A DNA stretch of 64,000 nt, from NCBI RefSeq assembly GCF_003172875.1, contig NZ_QGKM01000030.1:1-64000 (forward strand). Reading direction: 5' to 3'. Below are positions 9,846-18,584 of this stretch, one piece after another; positions within the stretch are counted from its first letter, which is position 1, and every line of letters begins with the position of its first letter. The stretch is from Leucothrix pacifica (GTDB taxonomy: Bacteria; Pseudomonadota; Gammaproteobacteria; Thiotrichales; Thiotrichaceae). Under the pieces are notes generated by a model. It searched no databases. It had not been told where the DNA came from and saw nothing but the letters and a program-made list of their open reading frames with translations. Both the position numbers and the translations under genes were made by a program.

Positions 9846-10364
9846 GTGACCGCGGTAATTACCACAGAACGCTTGATATTACGCGCAGCTGAATCTGCGG
9901 ACATAACTGTGCTGTATGAGAATGTGTTCTCTGACCCTGAGGTAATGGCGCAGGCATTTTATGGCAAAACCTTCGACCTTGATGAGGCATCAGATTTCTT
10001 TGAAAGCAACTTTGATTTTAGTGGGACGGGTAAAAAGTTGGGTGTACTGACTTTGAAGGAGTCGGGAGAGATTATCGGATTCTCCGGTTTGTTGCCGTGT
10101 AACGTCTTAGATGAGCAGGACTATGAAATTGGCTTTGTATTGGGACGTAGCCATTGGCGAAAAGGCTACGCCACTGAAATAGGGCAAGCACAGATAAAAT
10201 TCGGTTTTGAAGTATTGGGTCGCCGTCGATTATTAGGCGTAGTGTTGCCTGATAATACAGGCTCCAAGGCGGCCCTGATCAAATCAGGAATGCAATATCA
10301 CGCTACGGTGGACACTGAAACGCGTGGTACGCGTGAGGTTTATAGTCTGAACAATACAAACTAA
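9846..10364 (+). CDS. GNAT N-acetyltransferase (Acetyltransf_3, RimJ/RimL-like)
   Basis: The 172-residue protein starts TTERLILRAAESADITVLYENVFSDPEVM, the usual opening of the RimJ/RimL-type group. The acetyl-CoA loop is seen as LGRSHWRKGYATEIGQA, and a conserved late segment as VVLPDNTGSKAALIKSGM. The start is GTG at 9846, because the ATG two bases earlier runs into a stop; an AAAAGG site lies upstream. The acceptor molecule is unknown. It stands alone between cpdB and glpD. Confidence 0.82.
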   Translation: MTAVITTERLILRAAESADITVLYENVFSDPEVMAQAFYGKTFDLDEASDFFESNFDFSGTGKKLGVLTLKESGEIIGFSGLLPCNVLDEQDYEIGFVLGRSHWRKGYATEIGQAQIKFGFEVLGRRRLLGVVLPDNTGSKAALIKSGMQYHATVDTETRGTREVYSLNNTN

Positions 10365-10400
10365 TCCGCTGCGAAAAAATTGCGTTAAGTTCATTCTACG

Positions 10401-10447
10401 AATAAAACGAAAATAATATTGAATAAGCGAAATAAAACGAAGATAAT
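10401..10447 (+). promoter_or_regulatory. Pair of 17-bp direct repeats upstream of glpD (candidate operator)
   Basis: AATAAAACGAAAATAAT (10401-10417) and AATAAAACGAAGATAAT (10431-10447) differ at one base and are exactly 30 bp apart, about three helical turns. They lie 40-86 bp before glpD. DeoR-type GlpR repressors recognise TTCG/CGAA-containing AT-rich sites, so a GlpR operator is a reasonable inference. No repressor gene is in the window. Confidence 0.45.
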
Positions 10448-10486
10448 TGACTGCATTATGAAACACATTATTTTCCGGAAAGCCTT

Positions 10487-12103
10487 ATGCACTTAAGAAA
10501 CAGTAATATCGAACGCCTTAGAAACGATGATCGTGTGTTTGATGTATTGGTTTTAGGGGGTGGTATAAATGGTGCGGTATCAGCGGCATCGCTATCAGCC
10601 AAAGGGGCACAGGTTGCTTTGATTGATCGTGGTGACTTTGCCGGACTGACCAGCTCCAACTCTTCAAACCTTGCTTGGGGTGGGATCAAATACCTGGAGT
10701 CGCACGAATATTTGTTGGTGAATAAGCTGTGCAAAAGCCGAAATCACCTGATGCGCAGTTATCCTTCCACTGTTAAAGAGATTCGCTTTTTAACGACTAT
10801 TGCCGATGGTTTTCGTTTTCCGTCGTGGTTTGTGTATTTGGGAACAATTTTTTACTGGATGATTGGTCGGTTTTTTACCAAGCGTCCTGACTACATGAGT
10901 GTGGATGAGATTCAAAAACGCGAGCCTGCGATTAATACCGATAATGCGGTAGGTGGTTTTGAGTACTCAGATGCTTACCTCTACGATAATGATGCCCGCT
11001 TTGTGTTTAACTTCATACGCTCCGCCATGAACTACGGCTGCGTGGCGACCAATTATGTGGAGTCCACCGGCTCGGAGCGGGTTAATGGCGTGTGGGTGAC
11101 CACCGCTCGCGACACCATTAGCGGTGAGACCTTCACCATAAAATCCAAAGCCTTGATCAATGCCTGCGGCCCTTATGTGGATAAGCAAAACGAGCTAGTT
11201 GAACAAAAAACCGAGCACCGTCACCTGTTCTCTAAAGGTATCCACTTAATCATCGATCAGGTCACTGAAGAGAAGCGAATCCTTACCTTTTTCGCCAGTG
11301 ATGGCCGTCTGTTTTTTGTGATTCCGATGGGTAATAAAACCTGTGTTGGTACCACCGATACACAGGTGGAAAGTCCTGAGGTTACCGTCACAGAGGAGGA
11401 TCGGGAATTCGTACTAGAGAACATAAACTCCCTGCTCAAACTGGATAAAAAGATTACCAAGGCCGATATCATTTCAGAGCGTTGTGGTGTACGCCCACTT
11501 GCACAAAAGGGCGGTGACGGTATTGCTAACTGGGTGCAGCTGTCGCGTAAACATGCGGTGGATGTGAACCGAGAAGATCAGCACATCAGTATCTTCGGCG
11601 GTAAAACAACTGACTGTATAAACGTCGGTGACGAGATTGCGGACTTGGTACGTGACATGGGCATTGATCTGCCATTCAATAATTTCAAATGGTACGGTGA
11701 AGATGACGATACTGTGCGTGATGAATTCTATCATCAGGCGAAATTGATGAATCTGGATGACTATACCGTGGAGGGTTCTTCTGAGCCGCTGACGCAGCGT
11801 TTATGGCGCCGTTATGGTGGTCGCTCTTTGGAGCTACTGGAAGATATTCGACGCGATCCGCGCCAAGCCGAGCGCTTGATGAAAAATGCAGAATACCTGC
11901 GCTGCGAGATTGAGTATACCGCGCAGTATGAAATGATTACTAAGCTCGAGGATTTCTTACGACGCCGTTCTAAGATTTCTCAGGTGGTCAGGCATGAAGA
12001 TATTATCGATGCGCCGGGCTTGAAAGAGGCGTGTAAGATCTTCTTTGGGGATGAGGCTGAGGCTAAGTTGCAGGAGTATATTGAGGGGGTAGGCGGTCAG
12101 TGA
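10487..12103 (+). CDS. glpD: FAD-dependent glycerol-3-phosphate dehydrogenase
   Basis: The 538-residue protein has the dinucleotide motif LGGGINGA (residues 23-30), the DAO-family IDRGDFAGLTSSNSSNLAWGG loop, and a C-terminal DAO_C-like helical domain with QRLWRRYGGRS. These are hallmarks of aerobic GlpD, a peripheral inner-membrane enzyme that oxidises sn-glycerol-3-phosphate to dihydroxyacetone phosphate and reduces quinone. The ATG at 10487 follows a GGAAAG site. No glpF or glpK is adjacent, and the tandem direct repeats upstream may mediate glycerol control. Confidence 0.92.
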   Translation: MHLRNSNIERLRNDDRVFDVLVLGGGINGAVSAASLSAKGAQVALIDRGDFAGLTSSNSSNLAWGGIKYLESHEYLLVNKLCKSRNHLMRSYPSTVKEIRFLTTIADGFRFPSWFVYLGTIFYWMIGRFFTKRPDYMSVDEIQKREPAINTDNAVGGFEYSDAYLYDNDARFVFNFIRSAMNYGCVATNYVESTGSERVNGVWVTTARDTISGETFTIKSKALINACGPYVDKQNELVEQKTEHRHLFSKGIHLIIDQVTEEKRILTFFASDGRLFFVIPMGNKTCVGTTDTQVESPEVTVTEEDREFVLENINSLLKLDKKITKADIISERCGVRPLAQKGGDGIANWVQLSRKHAVDVNREDQHISIFGGKTTDCINVGDEIADLVRDMGIDLPFNNFKWYGEDDDTVRDEFYHQAKLMNLDDYTVEGSSEPLTQRLWRRYGGRSLELLEDIRRDPRQAERLMKNAEYLRCEIEYTAQYEMITKLEDFLRRRSKISQVVRHEDIIDAPGLKEACKIFFGDEAEAKLQEYIEGVGGQ

Positions 12104-12263
12104 TACAACCAAAACGCTTCACCTGAAAATCCACAAACACCCCCCGCCGGGCTTGTTAGTAGCTATCGTTGTCAGAATAATGATAAATACATCTCGGCGC
12201 TACTTTGTATGCACTCGCAAAGGTATACTGGCCACATTATTTCCCCCGCCTCCGGATGCCGAT

Positions 12264-12815
12264 ATGACTGACAAGATCGATTACAACAACCCGCTGCAAG
12301 GTGTCGGTTTAAAACAAATGCTGACCGAAATCGTCGATCATTATGGCTTTCCAATTTTATTTGCTTATCTAAACATCAACTGTTTTAAAAATAATCCAAG
12401 CATTGCTGCCAGTGTGAAGTTTTTGAAAAAGACCGAATGGGCGCGTCATAAGGTTGAAGTGTTTTATCTGTACCAATATAAAAATTTGCCAAAAGTATCT
12501 TCTGAGCAATTTGCTTTGCCGCCCAGAGAGCGCATTGTGCCAGCGCACCAAAAGCCTCGGGAGCCTGCGGTATTGAGTCTGGAAGATGCTGAAATCCAAA
12601 ATGAAAAGCGGGCTAAAAAAGTCGCACTGAGAGATCAGAACACGGGGGCGCGTCGAGGTTCGAGTAAGGCGTACAACGAGAGGCGAAATGCGGGATTTGG
12701 GAAGTCGCGCAGTAGTGATCCATGGAAGAGTGATAAGAAATCTTCTTCCAGTACTTCAAATGGCCCCGGTAGTGCTGCAGATCCTTGGGGGAATTGGAAA
12801 GGTGGCGGCGACTGA
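12264..12815 (+). CDS. VF530-family DNA-binding-like protein with a long basic C-terminal tail
   Basis: Residues 1-76 (from MTDKIDYNNPLQGVGLKQMLTEI) match the small VF530/DUF2132 fold, including NINCFKNNPSIAASVKFLKKTEWAR. The family usually stops at about 75-80 residues. Here about 105 further residues follow that are rich in Lys, Arg, Ser, Gly and Asn and end DPWGNWKGGGD, so they are probably disordered. I chose ATG 12264 because the fold starts there; an upstream in-frame start would add a Cys/Arg-rich leader with no family match. VF530 has a proposed nucleic-acid role, and the basic tail would fit that. Confidence 0.75.
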   Translation: MTDKIDYNNPLQGVGLKQMLTEIVDHYGFPILFAYLNINCFKNNPSIAASVKFLKKTEWARHKVEVFYLYQYKNLPKVSSEQFALPPRERIVPAHQKPREPAVLSLEDAEIQNEKRAKKVALRDQNTGARRGSSKAYNERRNAGFGKSRSSDPWKSDKKSSSSTSNGPGSAADPWGNWKGGGD

Positions 12816-12859
12816 GTCAGCGATTATCCTGTAGTTCAATCTACTTCTTTCGTTTATTT

Positions 12860-12880
12860 CGTTTAGTGGTATATTAAACG
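12860..12880 (+). promoter_or_regulatory. Inverted repeat before the antitoxin-toxin pair (candidate autoregulatory operator)
   Basis: CGTTTA (12860-12865) and TAAACG (12875-12880) form a palindrome with a 9-bp spacer, about 20 bp ahead of the antitoxin ATG. A further CGTTTATTT at 12851 repeats the left arm. Type II antitoxins usually repress their own promoter through such sites. The assignment is inferred from position and symmetry. Confidence 0.4.
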
Positions 12881-12901
12881 ATAAGACTGAGGAGTTAGAA
12901 C

Positions 12902-13363
12902 ATGCCCAATTCACAAAAATTATTCCCTCTGCCACCATCAGAGGAAGACATTGCTCAAGCTAAAGAGTCCAGTCGGATACTTGCTAAGTATGCCGATATG
13001 GATCGTGTACGCATGACTCTCAAAGGAAATGAAGGTCAGGGTGATGACCTGATTTTGCCCGGCCCTGTAGTTCAGTTATTGTTAAATGTGTTATCCGAAG
13101 TTTCACAGGGTAATGCAGTTAATATCATGCCAATACATGCGGAGCTAAGCACACAAGAAGCCGCGAATATCTTAAATGTAAGTCGCCCGCATCTAGTTAA
13201 ATTACTTGAGCAAGGTGAAATTGATTTTCACAAAGTTGGGACACATCGAAAAGTGTTGGCCAAAAATATTATTGAATATAAGGAAAGAATCACCAAACAA
13301 CGGCATGAGGTATTAGATGAGTTGGTTTCCGTTTCTCAGGAAATGGGGATGGGGTACGACTAA
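12902..13363 (+). CDS. Antitoxin with excisionase-type helix-turn-helix
   Basis: The 153-residue protein has a helix-turn-helix of the MerR/excisionase type near residues 83-125 (AELSTQEAANILNVSRPHLVKLLEQGEIDFHKVGTHRKV, seen in parts). It has an N-terminal region of unknown fold. It is followed three bases later by a PIN-domain gene, the layout of VapB50/VapC50-like pairs. The antitoxin should bind the PIN toxin and repress the operon. The GAGGAG site at 12889 is well spaced from the ATG. Confidence 0.8.
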   Translation: MPNSQKLFPLPPSEEDIAQAKESSRILAKYADMDRVRMTLKGNEGQGDDLILPGPVVQLLLNVLSEVSQGNAVNIMPIHAELSTQEAANILNVSRPHLVKLLEQGEIDFHKVGTHRKVLAKNIIEYKERITKQRHEVLDELVSVSQEMGMGYD

Positions 13364-13366
13364 CAG

Positions 13367-13933
13367 ATGGCAAAATTCTCCGTAGTCCTGGACGCCTGTG
13401 TTTTGTATCCCGCACCGTTGCGTGATTTACTGATGCATCTTGCGGTAACTGACTTGTTTAAAGCCCATTGGACGGATCAGATACATGAAGAATGGATAAA
13501 CGCTTTACTACGTAGAGACGGCTTCGAGCGTGTAAAGCTGGAAAGAGTAAAGGCGTTAATGAATAAGCATGCCACGGATGCACTTGTTACCGGATATGAA
13601 CCGTTGATTGATTCACTGGAATTACCCGACAAGGACGACAGGCATGTGCTAGCCGCAGCAATACGCTGTAATGCAGATGCTATTGTGACTAAAAATTTGA
13701 AAGACTTTCCATCAGACATTTTGAAGCCTTTTTCGATAGAGGCGATTCATCCTGATGACTTTCTTTATTATCAGCTCGAGCTCTCTGCACCGTTATTTTG
13801 TTCAGCATTGAAAAGGATGCGTCAAAGTTTGAAAAATCCTGAGAAGACTGCCGAGGAGCTTCTGTTAATTCTTAGAAAGCAGGAACTGCCTCAGACTTGC
13901 TTAGCGTTGGAAAAATACTCGGAATTTATTTAA
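13367..13933 (+). CDS. PIN-domain toxin, VapC50-like
   Basis: The 188-residue protein has a PIN-domain fold: first acidic residue in VVLDACVLYPAPLRDLLM, then DKDDRHVLAAAIRCNADAIVTKNLKDFP carrying the downstream acidic cluster. It is longer than typical VapC proteins (about 130-140) because of an extra C-terminal helical domain, as in the VapC50 group. Such toxins are Mg-dependent ribonucleases. It starts three bases after the antitoxin stop, so translation is likely coupled. Confidence 0.83.
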   Translation: MAKFSVVLDACVLYPAPLRDLLMHLAVTDLFKAHWTDQIHEEWINALLRRDGFERVKLERVKALMNKHATDALVTGYEPLIDSLELPDKDDRHVLAAAIRCNADAIVTKNLKDFPSDILKPFSIEAIHPDDFLYYQLELSAPLFCSALKRMRQSLKNPEKTAEELLLILRKQELPQTCLALEKYSEFI

Positions 13934-14249
13934 CTTGGTATCAAATAATCACAGTGAGTTTGGTTTTTACTGGGTTATTTCGTAACCCGACTTATAAAAT
14001 TCCAGAGTTAAAGGGTATTTACATCCTCGGTAAGTTTGTCAAAAACAGGTTTTTATTGAATCTGTCCGATGATGATCAGTTAATACACCGTGAAAGTCAT
14101 AATGCCCTAGTTGTGCAGGTGACTTGGTAAATGTTGAAAGTTGTAATATTTGTTCTCCATAAAAGAACAATAATTTCTCAATACCAAACTTTATCCCGCT
14201 ACCAGCAACAGACATACTTAACCCATCACTCATTTGAAAGGAAATGGTT
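13934..14249 (+). other. Intergenic region before pirin
   Basis: No convincing gene lies here. A hairpin GGGTTA-TTTCG-TAACCC (13972-13988) follows the toxin gene but has no T-run, so it is at best a weak terminator. The remainder is AT-rich and probably contains the pirin promoter. A 77-codon open frame starting inside the toxin gene looks non-coding. Confidence 0.5.
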
Positions 14250-15104
14250 ATGAGTTCCCAAACACAACAACTAGTCAAAGCAGTATCCACATCCGATGGT
14301 GCGGGCGTCAGCCTGAAACGTTCTATCGGTACAGCCGCTATTCGTCATCACGACCCGTTTTTAATGCTGGATCATTTCAGTAGCGATGACCCTGATGACT
14401 ATATCGCAGGCTTTCCACCGCACCCACACCGCGGATTTATCACTTTCACCTATATGATTGAGGGCGATATGGCGCACGAAGACAGCATGGGCAATAAGGG
14501 CAACCTTGGCCCCGGTGGTGCGCAATGGATGAAGGCGGCCAGTGGTGTTATTCATTCTGAAATGCCAAAGCAGGAAGATGGCGTGATGCATGGCTTTCAG
14601 CTTTGGATTAACCTGCCTGCGGCCAATAAAATGGATGTACCGGAGTATCAGGAATATACCGCTGATGCGTTCCCGATTGTTAACACTGAGGCTGCTGATG
14701 TGAAAGTGGTCATTGGTGAGTTCAATGGCGTAGTTTCACCCATTCAGGATGAGACGACCGAAGTCAATTATCTGGATGTAACGTTGAGGGCAGATCAGTC
14801 GTTTCAATACGATTTACCAGAATCGAATAACAGTTTTCTGTATGTGTTTGATGGTGAGGTGTTAGTGAATGGCCAGTCTGTGACAGAGGATGAGTTGCTG
14901 ACCTTGCCTAAAGATGTTGATGTTTCAGCGAGTACACAAGGTGCGCGTTTCATCGTTGTCAGCGGTCAGCCAATCAATGAACCCATTGTTCAGGGTGGGC
15001 CTTTTGTGATGAATACCCGTGAAGAGATTGAGCAGGCGGTGCGTGATTATCATGCCAATACGCTGGTACGAGATCGGGCTTCGGTGAATCTTGAGAGAGC
15101 GTAA
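14250..15104 (+). CDS. Pirin-family protein
   Basis: The protein (284 residues from ATG 14250) is a bicupin pirin. It carries the first-cupin metal-binding pattern HPHRGFITFTYMIEG with a preceding FPPHPH, and HEDSMGNKGNLGPGGAQWMKAASGVIHSE. I prefer ATG 14250 over 14244 because AAAGGAAA ends too close to the first ATG. Pirins include quercetinases and regulators, and the function here is open. It is followed 9 bp later by xdhC, so it may be co-transcribed with the purine genes. Confidence 0.88.
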   Translation: MSSQTQQLVKAVSTSDGAGVSLKRSIGTAAIRHHDPFLMLDHFSSDDPDDYIAGFPPHPHRGFITFTYMIEGDMAHEDSMGNKGNLGPGGAQWMKAASGVIHSEMPKQEDGVMHGFQLWINLPAANKMDVPEYQEYTADAFPIVNTEAADVKVVIGEFNGVVSPIQDETTEVNYLDVTLRADQSFQYDLPESNNSFLYVFDGEVLVNGQSVTEDELLTLPKDVDVSASTQGARFIVVSGQPINEPIVQGGPFVMNTREEIEQAVRDYHANTLVRDRASVNLERA

Positions 15105-15113
15105 CGGTAGTTA

Positions 15114-15914
15114 ATGGCCCACTGGATTCAAACATTCCGAGCCGGTTCTGACTGTGAGGCAGCGGTGCTGGTCACGATTGAGCAAATACGTGGCTCAACG
15201 CCGCGTGAGATCGGCACAGCCATGCTCGTCACATCGGATCATTTCTATGGAACGATTGGCGGTGGTAACCTTGAGTATCAAGCGCTGAAACTGGCACGGC
15301 AGCAACTCGCTGAGAATACGCCGGATAAAACGCATCGGTTCCCGCTGGCTGCCAGTTTAGGTCAATGTTGCGGTGGTTGGGTGAGTTTGTCCTTCAACAC
15401 TGTCGCACCAGATCAGGCATGGTGTGAAGCGTATTTGCAACAACAAGAAGCGCAGACCAACAGATTACCCGTGCTTTTATTTGGCGCGGGTCATGTGGGG
15501 TCTGCCTTGGTAGCAGTGTTGCAAAACTTGCCGTTTGATGTCACGTGGGTGGATGAGCGTGAGTCATTATTCCCTGACAGTACTTTGCCTGATGTGAAAG
15601 TTATTTGTCATGATGATCCGGTTGCCGAGGTCATGGATGCACCCGCAAACAGTCGATGCCTGATCATGACGCACAGCCATACGTTGGACTTTGAGCTGGT
15701 TGATGCGGCTCTAAAACGTGGCTTTCCTTACATCGGCCTTATCGGCTCACAAACCAAACGCAAGTCTTTTCGCAAGCGACTTAAACAACGCGGCATGTCA
15801 GAGAGCATGCTGGGTAATCTGATTTGTCCTATCGGCATTGAGGGAATTCAGGATAAAGCGCCGGCGGTCATTGCTGTTTCTGTGGCGGCACAACTTCTCA
15901 CCCTGGCACCATAG
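15114..15914 (+). CDS. xdhC: Xanthine dehydrogenase accessory protein XdhC
   Basis: The 266-residue protein has the XdhC/CoxI N-terminal domain (VTIEQIRGSTPREIGTAMLV, YGTIGGGNLE, LGQCCGGWV with the conserved Cys pair) and a C-terminal Rossmann domain (LLFGAGHVGSALV, then GLIGSQTKRKSFRKRL). XdhC inserts the sulfurated molybdenum cofactor into xanthine dehydrogenase. No xdhA or xdhB is present in the window; the next gene is puuD. This supports a purine-degradation operon whose xanthine dehydrogenase lies elsewhere. Confidence 0.93.
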   Translation: MAHWIQTFRAGSDCEAAVLVTIEQIRGSTPREIGTAMLVTSDHFYGTIGGGNLEYQALKLARQQLAENTPDKTHRFPLAASLGQCCGGWVSLSFNTVAPDQAWCEAYLQQQEAQTNRLPVLLFGAGHVGSALVAVLQNLPFDVTWVDERESLFPDSTLPDVKVICHDDPVAEVMDAPANSRCLIMTHSHTLDFELVDAALKRGFPYIGLIGSQTKRKSFRKRLKQRGMSESMLGNLICPIGIEGIQDKAPAVIAVSVAAQLLTLAP

Positions 15915-16024
15915 GCCACTTTTTTACTCTGGTTTGCTGTCGCTGACGATAAGCGCCAACTGGAGCAAGACAAACGCCCCTAAATCTAATACATTGTGAG
16001 CATTCACCCAAGCTAGGAATCACT

Positions 16025-17236
16025 ATGGAAGCGTATTTACTCGATTGGGCCAATCTATTGATGCGTTGGCTGCATGTAATTGTGGGCATTGCATGGATTG
16101 GTGCTTCATTTTATTTTGTCATGCTCGATAACTCTATTCGCCCATCAAAAAAGGATGAAGATAAAAAGCGCGGTGTACATGGTGAGTTGTGGGCAGTGCA
16201 TGGTGGTGGTTTTTATCACAGTCAAAAGTTCCTGACAGGCCCTAAGGATGAACCCCTCAGCAAAAATCTTCACTGGTCGTATTGGGAGGCCTATAGCACG
16301 TGGCTGTCTGGTATGGGGATGATGCTCATCATCTACTGGATCGGTGCAAAATCATACCTGATTGATAATAGCGTGATGGAGTTAACCAGCACGCAGGCTA
16401 TCTCTATCAGTATTGGTTTTATCGCACTGTCATGGATTGTCTATGATCAGCTTTGCCGCTATCTAGAGGGTAGGGATAAGTTATTAGCCGGACTGGTATT
16501 TGTGCTGATTATTGCGATCGATTACGCCTTGTTCCAAATCTTTAGCGCCCGTGCCGCCTACCTGCATGTTGGTGCCATTATGGGAACGATGATGGTCGCG
16601 AATGTCGCGATGCGGATTATACCCGGACAACGCCGCATGGTGGCTCAGATTCGCGCCGGTGAGCCGGTGGATGGTCGCCCCGGTATCATTGGTAAACAAC
16701 GTTCGGTGCATAACACGTATTTCACGCTGCCAGTGCTTTTCATTATGATCAGTACGCATTACCCCATGACGTTTAGTCACGAGAAAGGCTGGCTGGTGTT
16801 AGCGGTGATTATGTTAGCCGGTGTATTTATTCGTCAATTCTTTGTGTTAAAGCATCAAGGCAAAAAGGTGTGGTTGTACCCTGTGTTTGGTGTAGCGTTA
16901 TTGGTGGCCTTAATTATAGCGATGGCGCCGAATACCTATAAGTCGCCAATGCCGGAAAAGGTTGATCCAAATGCACCGGTCATTTCTGCCGTGAGTGATG
17001 CTGACGTGTTGGCAATCGTTCAAACCCGATGTGCGATGTGTCATGCTGCAAATCCAAATTACCCGGGCTTTTATGCACCACCCAAAGGCATCATTCTGGA
17101 AACGCCGGAGCAGTTAGAACAACACGCTGCATTGGTTGCCAGCACAATTGCCAGTAAGTACATGCCACTGGCTAACTTGAGTAAAATGACCGATGAAGAA
17201 CGCGCTAAGATCGCCTTTTGGGCAGCGGAGCAATAA
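16025..17236 (+). CDS. puuD: Membrane urate hydroxylase with cytochrome c domain
   Basis: The 403-residue protein has about eight hydrophobic helices (opening with WLHVIVGIAWIGASFYFVMLDN) and a C-terminal cytochrome c domain with haem motif CAMCH at residues 336-340 and a downstream KYMPLANLSKM region. This is the PuuD architecture, a membrane urate oxidase that produces 5-hydroxyisourate and passes electrons to the respiratory chain. It is followed four bases later by guaD and preceded by xdhC, in line with the guanine to xanthine to urate order. Confidence 0.93.
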   Translation: MEAYLLDWANLLMRWLHVIVGIAWIGASFYFVMLDNSIRPSKKDEDKKRGVHGELWAVHGGGFYHSQKFLTGPKDEPLSKNLHWSYWEAYSTWLSGMGMMLIIYWIGAKSYLIDNSVMELTSTQAISISIGFIALSWIVYDQLCRYLEGRDKLLAGLVFVLIIAIDYALFQIFSARAAYLHVGAIMGTMMVANVAMRIIPGQRRMVAQIRAGEPVDGRPGIIGKQRSVHNTYFTLPVLFIMISTHYPMTFSHEKGWLVLAVIMLAGVFIRQFFVLKHQGKKVWLYPVFGVALLVALIIAMAPNTYKSPMPEKVDPNAPVISAVSDADVLAIVQTRCAMCHAANPNYPGFYAPPKGIILETPEQLEQHAALVASTIASKYMPLANLSKMTDEERAKIAFWAAEQ

Positions 17237-17239
17237 GCG

Positions 17240-18568
17240 ATGTCTGCGTCAGTGTTAAGGGCTTATCGCGCGTCGATCTTACATTTCACAGCTAACCCTG
17301 CTCAGCAAGGTGATGATGCTCAGTATTATGAGTATTTCGGGGACGGCCTACTGGTAATCAAAAGTGGTCACATCCGTGATTGCGGTGACGCTAAGGAGTT
17401 ATTGGCTAGCTACCAGGCGGCAGGTTTGTCACTTGATGTCACTGATTATTCCGGCAAATTAATCATGCCCGGCTTTATCGATACACATACGCATTATCCG
17501 CAAACGGATGTCATCGGCAGCTACGGCACGCAATTGCTGGACTGGTTAAACACCTACACCTTTCCAATGGAAGCACGCTTTGCTGATCTTGATTTGGCGA
17601 ATGACGTAGCAAACTTCTTCTGTGATGAACTACTGCGCAATGGCACGACCACTGCGATGGTGTTTGCCACGGTGCATGAAAACTCCATCGATGCGATCTT
17701 TAATGCCGCCAATAGCAGAGACATGCGCTTAATTGCCGGTAAAGTGATGATGGATCGTAATGCGCCGGAGAATCTCTGCGATACTGCGCAAATTAGCTAT
17801 CAGCAAAGCCGCGATTTAATCCAAAAATGGCATGGTAAAGATCGTCTAAGTTACGCGATAACACCTCGATTTGCGCCCACATCCACCGAAAAGCAACTGG
17901 AATTAGCTGGCCAACTTTTTGCGGAGTTTGATGATGTCTACCTGCAATCTCATGTTGCAGAAAACACGGATGAGGTGGCTTGGGTTAAAGAATTGTTCCC
18001 ATGGAGTCGCAGTTATCTTGATGTCTATGATCATTACGGTTTGCTGGGAAAGCGGGCGATGTACGCGCACTGTATTTACCTTGACGAACAGGATCGCCAG
18101 CGCATGGCAGATACCCAAACTGCTATGGCATTTTGCCCGACGTCGAACTTGTTTTTGGGCAGCGGACTGTTTGATATGAACACCGCTCAAGTCATGGGTA
18201 TTCCGGTGGGTATGGCGACGGATGTTGGTGGTGGGACGAGCTTTAGCATGTTGCAAACTCTAAACGAAGCCTACAAAGTGCTGCAAATGAATGAGCAGAG
18301 TTTATCGCCGTTTCAGGCGTTTTATCAGGCAACTTTAGGAAGTGCACAATCACTTCAACTGGAGCATAAGATTGGTAATTTTGAAGTCGGTAAGGAAGCT
18401 GACTTCATCGTGCTTGATTTGACAGCGACACCGCTAATGGAGCGACGCATGGCTCATACTCATAATCTCAAAGAGCAGTTATTCGCCTTGATGATCTTAG
18501 GGTCAGACCGCAATATCCAGGCGACTTATACCATGGGTGAGAGTCGCTACCAAAAGCACGCAGCATAA
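17240..18568 (+). CDS. guaD: Guanine deaminase
   Basis: The 442-residue amidohydrolase has the metal-binding start PGFIDTHTHYPQTDVIGSYG, QSHVAEN for the second His, and MAFCPTSNLFLGSGLFD plus TDVGGGTSFSML, all characteristic of GuaD. It deaminates guanine to xanthine and ammonia with a zinc ion. It starts four bases after puuD and is followed after 16 bp by a GlxR-like reductase, so the four genes xdhC-puuD-guaD-reductase appear to be one transcript. Confidence 0.95.
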   Translation: MSASVLRAYRASILHFTANPAQQGDDAQYYEYFGDGLLVIKSGHIRDCGDAKELLASYQAAGLSLDVTDYSGKLIMPGFIDTHTHYPQTDVIGSYGTQLLDWLNTYTFPMEARFADLDLANDVANFFCDELLRNGTTTAMVFATVHENSIDAIFNAANSRDMRLIAGKVMMDRNAPENLCDTAQISYQQSRDLIQKWHGKDRLSYAITPRFAPTSTEKQLELAGQLFAEFDDVYLQSHVAENTDEVAWVKELFPWSRSYLDVYDHYGLLGKRAMYAHCIYLDEQDRQRMADTQTAMAFCPTSNLFLGSGLFDMNTAQVMGIPVGMATDVGGGTSFSMLQTLNEAYKVLQMNEQSLSPFQAFYQATLGSAQSLQLEHKIGNFEVGKEADFIVLDLTATPLMERRMAHTHNLKEQLFALMILGSDRNIQATYTMGESRYQKHAA

Positions 18569-18584
18569 ACACAGGAGCTAAAGC

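Noticed and set aside
13897-14130. 77-codon open frame overlapping the PIN toxin end
   Set aside because: It begins inside the toxin gene in another phase, lacks a ribosome site and has no recognisable pattern.
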